In this document: positions 59,002 through 64,000 of the stretch, piece after piece | Layout: every line of letters starts with the position of its first letter | How positions within the stretch are numbered: position 1 is the stretch's first letter | The notes under the pieces: generated by a model | Told to the model about the DNA's origin: nothing | What the model saw: only the letters and a program-made list of their open reading frames with translations | The model's database searches: none | Translations under genes and position numbers: made by a program | NCBI RefSeq assembly: GCF_003002875.1 | Contig: NZ_PVTH01000001.1 | Coordinates: 673,507-737,506 of the forward strand | Source: Arcticibacter pallidicorallinus | Lineage (GTDB): Bacteria; Bacteroidota; Bacteroidia; Sphingobacteriales; Sphingobacteriaceae | Direction of reading: 5' to 3' | DNA length: 64,000 nucleotides

Positions 59002-60381
59002 CTAGCTGTAAAGCACCTCGTTTAGAGAAATGATCGCCGGTTCAAAATGCTCTCTGTCTACAAGGAACTGGATGTTGACTTTCCTTAGTGAAAAGCCCGC
59101 ACTCATGATATTGATTCCTTTTTTAGTAAGCGCATAAGCACTCTTTGCTAACAAGCCCGGCTCATCCATATTGGAACCAAGCAAACAAACCATAGCAGCC
59201 TTCTCCACGGTGATCTTTTCAAATTTCGCTTCCAGATCACTGATCAGTTTTTTCTCAAAATCCCTTTCCCAGATAACCAGCGAGATACAGTTGGCGCTGG
59301 TGGCTTTGAAGGTATAACTGATGTTGTTGTCATAGAAAATTTGCATGATCTGCAGGTCACTTCCCACATTGCCGACCATCAGCGGATCATAAACATCGAT
59401 AATAAGCAGCTTATCTGTACCCGTGATCACCTCGACGCGCTTCTGCTCACTGATATACTCTCTGGTAATAAGAGTTCCCGGATGGGACGGGTCGAACGTG
59501 TTTTTCAGACGAAGGTTGATGCCATTAATCTCCAGAGGCTTGGTGGCCTTCGGATGTATAGCCTCCATACCCACGTCTGCAAGCTGATCAGCGATATCAT
59601 AATTGGTATATCCAACTGGCATGCAGTTGTCAATACCTACAAGCGCAGGGTCAGCAGTTGAAAGGTGGTATTCTTTGTGTATGATAGCTTCCTCCGGCTT
59701 TAACAGCACGGCGATCTTGCTAAATGTAACTTCCGAATATCCGCGATCAAACTCGCGCATAATACCTTCTTTACCCTTGGTATAACCGGTTACTATACAG
59801 ATCGTCTTTTCGAAATCAATATTCTTAAACGCCCGCTTTATACGTTGATCAATAGTATAAGCCTTAGGGTCATTAAATCCACTCAGATCAACAAGTGTAG
59901 TGTTAATGCCCATGTTCTGAAGAATATTGGTAAAGTTGAAAGCCGAGTGACTCTCGCCGATAGACGCCAGGATTTCACGTGCAGCCTGAAGTATTCCGGT
60001 TTTGCTTACATAGCCTGAGGCAAGAATATTTGCCAGGTTGTCCAGCATCGTCTGTGCTTCCAGAACGTGCTTTTCAATGAAATGATCCGCTTTTGCAAGA
60101 TCCAGACCCAGCGGCTCATATTGCTTATTGATCCCTTTTAGCTTGATGATCAGGTTCTTAATAGGTTTATGAAAATCCTGAAGATTAACAATTTTATGGT
60201 AAACCCCCGGTTCTCCGGTTTTCTTGTTTTCTAATAACAAGTTGGTTACTCCTGAAAATGCGGAAACGACAAAGATCCTGTTGTAAAGTTGATCTCCCGT
60301 ACGCTCAAATAAGATGATATTATTGATTACATCCTGTAAGGCACTCATGGAAGTGCCACCTATCTTTTCTACTGTTAACAT
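59002..60381 (-). CDS. Aspartate kinase, ectoine-cluster (Ask_Ect) type
   Basis: Cytoplasmic enzyme that phosphorylates aspartate, the first step to lysine, threonine, methionine and diaminopimelate. The 459-residue protein begins LTVEKIGGTSMS, the nucleotide-binding Lys-Ile-Gly-Gly-Thr-Ser motif in the wording I associate with the specialised aspartate kinases of ectoine clusters. The kinase domain runs to about 300 (GFNDPKAYTIDQRI, FDRGYSEVTFSKIA), with two ACT domains after it (about 315-380 and 392-459). No ectoine genes (ectABC) lie in the window, so here it may be a housekeeping or lysine/DAP enzyme. No homoserine dehydrogenase is fused to it. The upstream TAGGTTTG on the minus strand is a promoter candidate. 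Confidence 0.85.
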   Translation of the reverse strand: MLTVEKIGGTSMSALQDVINNIILFERTGDQLYNRIFVVSAFSGVTNLLLENKKTGEPGVYHKIVNLQDFHKPIKNLIIKLKGINKQYEPLGLDLAKADHFIEKHVLEAQTMLDNLANILASGYVSKTGILQAAREILASIGESHSAFNFTNILQNMGINTTLVDLSGFNDPKAYTIDQRIKRAFKNIDFEKTICIVTGYTKGKEGIMREFDRGYSEVTFSKIAVLLKPEEAIIHKEYHLSTADPALVGIDNCMPVGYTNYDIADQLADVGMEAIHPKATKPLEINGINLRLKNTFDPSHPGTLITREYISEQKRVEVITGTDKLLIIDVYDPLMVGNVGSDLQIMQIFYDNNISYTFKATSANCISLVIWERDFEKKLISDLEAKFEKITVEKAAMVCLLGSNMDEPGLLAKSAYALTKKGINIMSAGFSLRKVNIQFLVDREHFEPAIISLNEVLYS

Positions 60382-60447
60382 GTTTGCTTTTATACCCCAA
60401 TATGTTGTTGCCTTGCCCTTCTTCAGAACGCAAGGCTAACCTATAAT

Positions 60448-60455
60448 CAAACCTA
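60448..60455 (-). promoter_or_regulatory. Candidate -7 promoter element for aspartate kinase
   Basis: TAGGTTTG on the minus strand fully matches TAnnTTTG and would give a leader of about 60 bases. No clear -33 element is visible. Confidence 0.4.
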
Positions 60456-60510
60456 CTAAAAAAAATGATAACAGATTAAGGGATATAATGCTCTATTGAA
60501 GCTATTAGGT

Positions 60511-60535
60511 GCAAGGAGCTTACAAAGCTCCTTGC
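60511..60535. terminator. Strong hairpin, probable terminator of the small membrane-protein operon
   Basis: An 11-bp perfect stem, GCAAGGAGCTT (60511-60521) with AAGCTCCTTGC (60525-60535), with a 3-base loop, 11 bases after the restored stop of the broken gene at 60547. The T-tract on the minus strand is poor, so termination efficiency is uncertain. Confidence 0.6.
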
Positions 60536-60546
60536 TGTTTCCTATT

Positions 60547-60860
60547 TTAGGTCAAAGGCGATCTTAGTTTATAATTCCTGATTACACGTTTTCTTGCGAA
60601 GAAAAAATAAATAATTCCGGTAATCAGGTTGAAAAAGAGAAATCCTGTCGTCCACATGATCTTTTCGGTCGGTGTATATTTTTTGATCTATGTACTTCAA
60701 TGAGTGCCATAACAATGAAAGCAACCATCAAAATAGCTCCGACGATCGCAGCCACATTATCGTACTTTACCGCAGTATACGTGATTTTTAACGCTGCAAA
60801 CGCGAATAGAATGGAGTATCCAAAGTAAAATACGGAATTGGTAAGATTAGTATGAGTCAT
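60547..60860 (-). pseudogene. Small membrane-protein gene broken by a one-base frameshift
   Basis: The open frame from 60860 gives a 78-residue protein with two membrane helices, then a tail (HRPKRSCGRQDFSFST) that does not look like protein-coding sequence. In another frame of the same DNA the sequence continues as YTPTEKIMWTTGFLFFNLI and then TGIIYFFFARKRVIRN, a third membrane helix in the style of PLDc_N-like proteins. The frames join perfectly if one A is added to the run of six A (60679-60684 as T on the plus strand); the restored protein would be 104 residues, ending at the stop at 60547. It may be a true mutation, a sequencing or assembly error in a homopolymer, or a phase-variable or slippage site. 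It lies 4 bases after the DUF5362-like gene. Confidence 0.75.
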
Positions 60861-60864
60861 AATT

Positions 60865-61326
60865 TTAATACATTGAAGGTGTTTTTAAAACGTCGGAGAC
60901 ATCAAGCCCTGACATGGTCATCATTCCGACAAAAGCAACCAGATACCCAAAAATTACGATAATCAGTAGCACGCCCATATAGACGTAGTGAAGCTTCAGA
61001 TACCTTAAAGCCGTAGCCAATGATTCCCCGCTGAAGGTATTCAAAGCAAGTTTCGAATGATAGGAAAACTTGCTAAGGAAATAAATGGGGAAAAAGTAAA
61101 CTGCCCCCATCAAGACGAGGGGGACGATAGTCAACACTTGAAACCAATTCCCACCTCCAAAGAATTGAGTCAAAGCTACCAGGAAGAAAACTGCCATAAA
61201 CACTAGGAACACGAAGCCAACAACAGACAAGAATCTAGTCCACTTACGCGTGACATCTAATTGTCTGAAACAGGAGTCATTGAAATTAATTGAACCAGGA
61301 GATTCGTTTGGAGAAAGATTTTCCAT
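60865..61326 (-). CDS. DUF5362-like membrane protein
   Basis: A 153-residue protein with four likely membrane segments (about 32-55, 65-90, 115-140, plus a short one) and a soluble N-terminus rich in Ser and Asn. The pattern, with KFSYHSKLALNTFSGESLATALRYLKLHYVYMG between helices, matches what I recall of the DUF5362 family, common in Bacteroidota and without known function. It forms a two-gene unit with the broken small membrane-protein gene, 4 bases downstream. No function can be deduced. Confidence 0.7.
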   Translation of the reverse strand: MENLSPNESPGSINFNDSCFRQLDVTRKWTRFLSVVGFVFLVFMAVFFLVALTQFFGGGNWFQVLTIVPLVLMGAVYFFPIYFLSKFSYHSKLALNTFSGESLATALRYLKLHYVYMGVLLIIVIFGYLVAFVGMMTMSGLDVSDVLKTPSMY

Positions 61327-61475
61327 TATGTCAGGGTTTAGGTTTATACTTTAAAGTTAATAACTTATTCTCGACTTTAAATCAAGTCGTTATAATATTT
61401 ATCCCACTACTCTGGCAATACTTCTCTAAGCAGAAATCTGGTACTACGGATGAACGAATTCGGTATCTTCTACAA

Positions 61476-62474
61476 TCAATCCATTAGCTTCAGTCGTAGA
61501 ATATTCATATCATTGGTGATGTACAGCGTCTTTTCATCTCCTGAGAATGTGCAGTTAGATGCCGGCGCAGAAAGTCCGCTCAGTTTTCCTATCAACTTAC
61601 CGCTTCTGTTAAAGATCCAGATCCCTCCGGGAGCACTCGAAAATACATAACCATCTTTATTGATCTTGAGTCCGTCCGGTGCGCCTCTCAACCCTTTGCC
61701 CTCGCTTTTCGCACTATAAAAGATTCTGCCGTTGGTCAAACCTTCCTCAGTTACATCATAAATATACCAGTTCGGATTGGCTCCGTCTGAATTCGTTACC
61801 AGCAACTGTTTGCCCCCCGGAAAGAAAGCAATACCATTTGGACGGGTAAGCGAGTCAATCAGCAATACAACTTCGCCATTCTTCTTTACTTTGTAAACTC
61901 CCTGGACTTTCATTTCTTTTAGAGGGTCATTGTGCTGATGCTCCAAACCGTAAGGAGGATCTGTAAAATAGAGCTCGCCGGTAGGGGAGTAGGCAGCATC
62001 ATTCGGACTGTCAAACTTCCGGCCCTCATAGTTGCCGGCGAGTGTGACGAATTTTGGCCTAGGAGCATTTAAAGGAGCATCCATTCTGGCCATCCGCCTG
62101 TCGCCGCACATGCAGAGTACCAGGTTGCCTTTGGGATCCAGTAGCAATCCGTTGGAACCCATTTCGCCCTTTCGCGGAACACTGCCCGTATATCCCGATG
62201 GAGTGAGGTATACCTCCTTGCCGCCTTTTTCAGTCCATTTCCAAACGGTATCCCTTGGGACGTCCGACCAAAGGAGCATTTTATGCTTTTCCACCCAAAG
62301 TGGTCCTTCACTCCAATCCATGCCCTCAGCGATAATTTCAGCTTTTGCGCCCTGCATAATAATCTTATCCAGTTCAGGGTCCAGACGCTCAATGTGTCCT
62401 ATAAATTTAGGGGAGGGCTGTGTCATCCCTAAAGAGACTCCAGCAAAAAGAACTATCATAAGTCTTCTTATCAT
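61476..62474 (-). CDS. Exported SMP-30/gluconolactonase-like lactonase
   Basis: A 332-residue secreted six-bladed propeller (signal peptide end near GMTQP) that opens sugar lactones. The metal ligands expected in the family are visible: Glu in DWSEGPLW, Asn in DSPNDAAYS, Asn in TRPNGIAFF and Asp in GAPDGLKIN. It follows, after 12 bases, the exported sugar oxidoreductase encoded upstream, so the two form a natural pair: oxidation of an aldose to a lactone, then hydrolysis to the sugar acid, both outside the cytoplasm. The sugar is unknown. Confidence 0.88.
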   Translation of the reverse strand: MIRRLMIVLFAGVSLGMTQPSPKFIGHIERLDPELDKIIMQGAKAEIIAEGMDWSEGPLWVEKHKMLLWSDVPRDTVWKWTEKGGKEVYLTPSGYTGSVPRKGEMGSNGLLLDPKGNLVLCMCGDRRMARMDAPLNAPRPKFVTLAGNYEGRKFDSPNDAAYSPTGELYFTDPPYGLEHQHNDPLKEMKVQGVYKVKKNGEVVLLIDSLTRPNGIAFFPGGKQLLVTNSDGANPNWYIYDVTEEGLTNGRIFYSAKSEGKGLRGAPDGLKINKDGYVFSSAPGGIWIFNRSGKLIGKLSGLSAPASNCTFSGDEKTLYITNDMNILRLKLMD

Positions 62475-62486
62475 CTTCTAAAACAC

Positions 62487-63638
62487 TTATTTCAACATTA
62501 CTTTTTGTCCGCTACGCATTGCCTGATAGATCGCCTGAAGATAGGCCACATCACGTTTTCCCATTTCACCCGGGAGACGAACAGGGCGTTTCCGAATCAA
62601 TGATAACGCAAAGTCGTCCATTTGCAAAGCTTGTTGGTTTACAGCAGGAAAACTAAGATTTCCGTCAGGGCCTTTTCCACGAATACCGCCATAATTGAAT
62701 GCGGGCGTAAGCTCATACGCTCCCCGTTCAGCTTCGACTTTAAGCGTGTTGCGGCTATCCGCATAACTGGAAAATCCCTCAGCCTTGATTCCTCCCGGCA
62801 TCTCAAATTGCCAGGTGAGTGATTGCTCCACCGTGGCAAAACGCTCCGGATCGGTTTTCGGTCCTTCCTTCGCCGTAACGGAAAGTGGAGTTTGCCCCGT
62901 AACATAGCAGAAAGCCTGCACGCAATAGATTCCAAGGTCCATTAACGGACCGCCACCGGCCATAGCCTTATCCAGCCGCCACTGCCCCTTATGCGCATTA
63001 AATGCGAAACCTGCCGACATACTTTTGATATTACCGTGGATCTTTTGCTGGCCAAGCCTCATCATTTCCAGATGGTAGGGGTCATAATGCAATCGATATC
63101 CTACGCCGAGTATACGGTCTGCCTTTTTACAGGCAGCAATCATCTTATCACAATCATCAACGGTGATAGCCATAGGTTTTTCGCAAATAACATGCTTTCC
63201 CGCTTGCGCCGCTCTGATCACATATTCAGCGTGCATGGAATTCGGAAGGACAACATATACGATGTCAATATCCGGGTTATTCTTTATCTGGTCGAAGTTC
63301 TTATAATCGTAAATGTTAGACGCAGGGATACCGTATTTTGTTTTCCATGTTTCAGCCTTCTCAGGTGTCCCTGTTACAATACCGGCAAGAAAGCAGTTCG
63401 ATGTCTCTGACAAGGCCGGCGCAAGCTGTCCACCGGCGTAGCTGCCTAAACCTACCAGGGCGATGCCCAGTTTGCCCGATGCTTTTTCTTTCCTGATGCG
63501 TTCTTTACTGGAGTCTTCGTCGTGGCTCTTGAAACCAGAGAAGAGTGACAGAGTTGAGATCCCTATGGACGCTATCCCCAGATCATAAATGAATTTTCTT
63601 CTGGAGTGAAGCTTAAACGAACTTTCGATTAGTTTCAT
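62487..63638 (-). CDS. Exported Gfo/Idh/MocA-type sugar oxidoreductase
   Basis: A 383-residue NAD(P)-dependent dehydrogenase of the glucose-fructose oxidoreductase family. The N-terminus carries a Tat signal, SRRKFIYDLGIASIGISTLSL, which suggests export with its cofactor bound, as in the Zymomonas enzyme. The Rossmann motif is IALVGLGSYAGG; the substrate-site Lys is in HVICEKPMA; YRLHYDPYHLEMM and GGPLMDLGIYCVQ are the usual domain-2 blocks, with the Asp and His expected near the active site. The gene is followed by the lactonase gene after 12 bases. A divergent 193-base intergenic region separates it from the EVE gene fragment. Confidence 0.9.
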   Translation of the reverse strand: MKLIESSFKLHSRRKFIYDLGIASIGISTLSLFSGFKSHDEDSSKERIRKEKASGKLGIALVGLGSYAGGQLAPALSETSNCFLAGIVTGTPEKAETWKTKYGIPASNIYDYKNFDQIKNNPDIDIVYVVLPNSMHAEYVIRAAQAGKHVICEKPMAITVDDCDKMIAACKKADRILGVGYRLHYDPYHLEMMRLGQQKIHGNIKSMSAGFAFNAHKGQWRLDKAMAGGGPLMDLGIYCVQAFCYVTGQTPLSVTAKEGPKTDPERFATVEQSLTWQFEMPGGIKAEGFSSYADSRNTLKVEAERGAYELTPAFNYGGIRGKGPDGNLSFPAVNQQALQMDDFALSLIRKRPVRLPGEMGKRDVAYLQAIYQAMRSGQKVMLK

Positions 63639-63804
63639 ATTTTGGTTAGATTGAAAACAAAAATCATTCGAATTTGCGAGAAGTTAGAGCACCAATGTTC
63701 AGAGCTATAGCAGATATGTCAAAATAGCATTTTTCAGGAGTCTTCTTTTACTTTACTATTACCTTCATTTCTCTCAAGTTGTTTAGCAGTTTTCCAAGAA
63801 TTGT

Positions 63805-63812
63805 TAGTTTTG
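63805..63812 (+). promoter_or_regulatory. Candidate -7 promoter element for the EVE-domain gene
   Basis: TAGTTTTG fully matches TAnnTTTG and lies 20 bases before the ATG at 63832; a TTG at 63779-63781 is a possible -33 element. The promoter appears intact although the gene behind it is cut short. Confidence 0.45.
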
Positions 63813-63831
63813 CGCTAAACACACAAAATTC

Positions 63832-63948
63832 ATGAACCATTGGTTAGTCAAATCCGAACCTTTTAAATACAGCTGGGATAAATTCAATCAGGATGGCCGT
63901 ATCCACCCGACGAACTACAGCTTGCCAGCCTCAATTAGTTTCTTATAG
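63832..63948 (+). pseudogene. 5' fragment of an EVE-domain protein gene, interrupted at 63900/63901
   Basis: The first 23 codons read MNHWLVKSEPFKYSWDKFNQ then DGR, a textbook start of an EVE-domain (thymocyte nuclear protein 1-like) protein, which binds modified bases. In the family this is followed by a WDGVRNYQA-like block; here the reading changes to IHPTNYSLPASISFL and a stop, so the family match ends at 63900/63901. The rest of the gene is not in the window. An insertion or rearrangement is the likely cause. About 140 residues are missing. Confidence 0.75.
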
Positions 63949-64000
63949 TTCTGTGGATACAGGTCTCTGATGTTCTTATGATTGATGGACATGAGGTTTT
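63915..64000 (-). CDS. 3' end of an unidentified minus-strand gene at the window edge
   Basis: Read on the minus strand from the edge, an open frame of 27 codons ends at the stop 63915-63917: NLMSINHKNIRDLYPQNYKK then LIEAGKL. The amino-acid mix is that of a real protein C-terminus. I cannot name the family. The stop codon lies only 14 bases inside the junction where the EVE gene is broken, as expected if this were the transposase end of an inserted element, but no terminal repeat can be checked in the window. Confidence 0.5.
   Translation of the reverse strand, partial: NLMSINHKNIRDLYPQNYKKLIEAGKL

Overview
The window reads as a Bacteroidota chromosome, most likely a Pedobacter-like member of the Sphingobacteriaceae. 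The evidence is two SusC/SusD pairs, a hybrid two-component sensor, promoter elements of the TAnnTTTG type and AT-rich leaders before the starts. I infer the genus from the style of the genes, not from a marker gene.

Positions 1-42.5 kb hold one very large polysaccharide utilization locus (PUL1), all on the plus strand. It starts with a SusC/SusD pair (119-5458), closed by a strong terminator. Two long, tightly packed gene blocks follow (5836-23668 and 23782-42494). Every enzyme carries an export signal: three GH78 and one GH106 candidate alpha-L-rhamnosidases, a GH140-like apiosidase, two GH2 enzymes, a GH127 enzyme, two GH43-type propellers, two SGNH acetylesterases, an alpha/beta-hydrolase esterase fused to an STN-like domain, a sialidase-fold protein, an exported xylose-isomerase-like barrel, and three large proteins of poorly known families (beta-helix plus barrel, BNR-type propeller, DUF5703-like). 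The mix suggests a rhamnose-rich, acylated plant polymer of the rhamnogalacturonan-II or arabinogalactan type. No sulfatase is present, and no regulator gene lies in the block.

Positions 42.7-46.0 kb hold a membrane acyltransferase (plus strand), converging on an ankyrin protein and a catalase (minus strand). Positions 46.1-58.9 kb hold a second, compact locus (PUL2) on the minus strand: hybrid sensor, SusC, SusD, a cytoplasmic GH130 phosphorylase-like enzyme, an MFS transporter and an exported protein of unknown family. The last three overlap. This arrangement suggests import of a small beta-mannoside followed by phosphorolysis inside the cell.

Positions 59.0-64.0 kb hold an aspartate kinase of the type seen in ectoine clusters, a small membrane-protein gene broken by a one-base slip in a homopolymer, a DUF5362-like membrane protein, and an exported oxidoreductase/lactonase pair. 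At the right edge, an EVE-domain gene stops matching its family after 23 codons and runs into the 3' end of an unrelated minus-strand gene, which marks an insertion or rearrangement junction.
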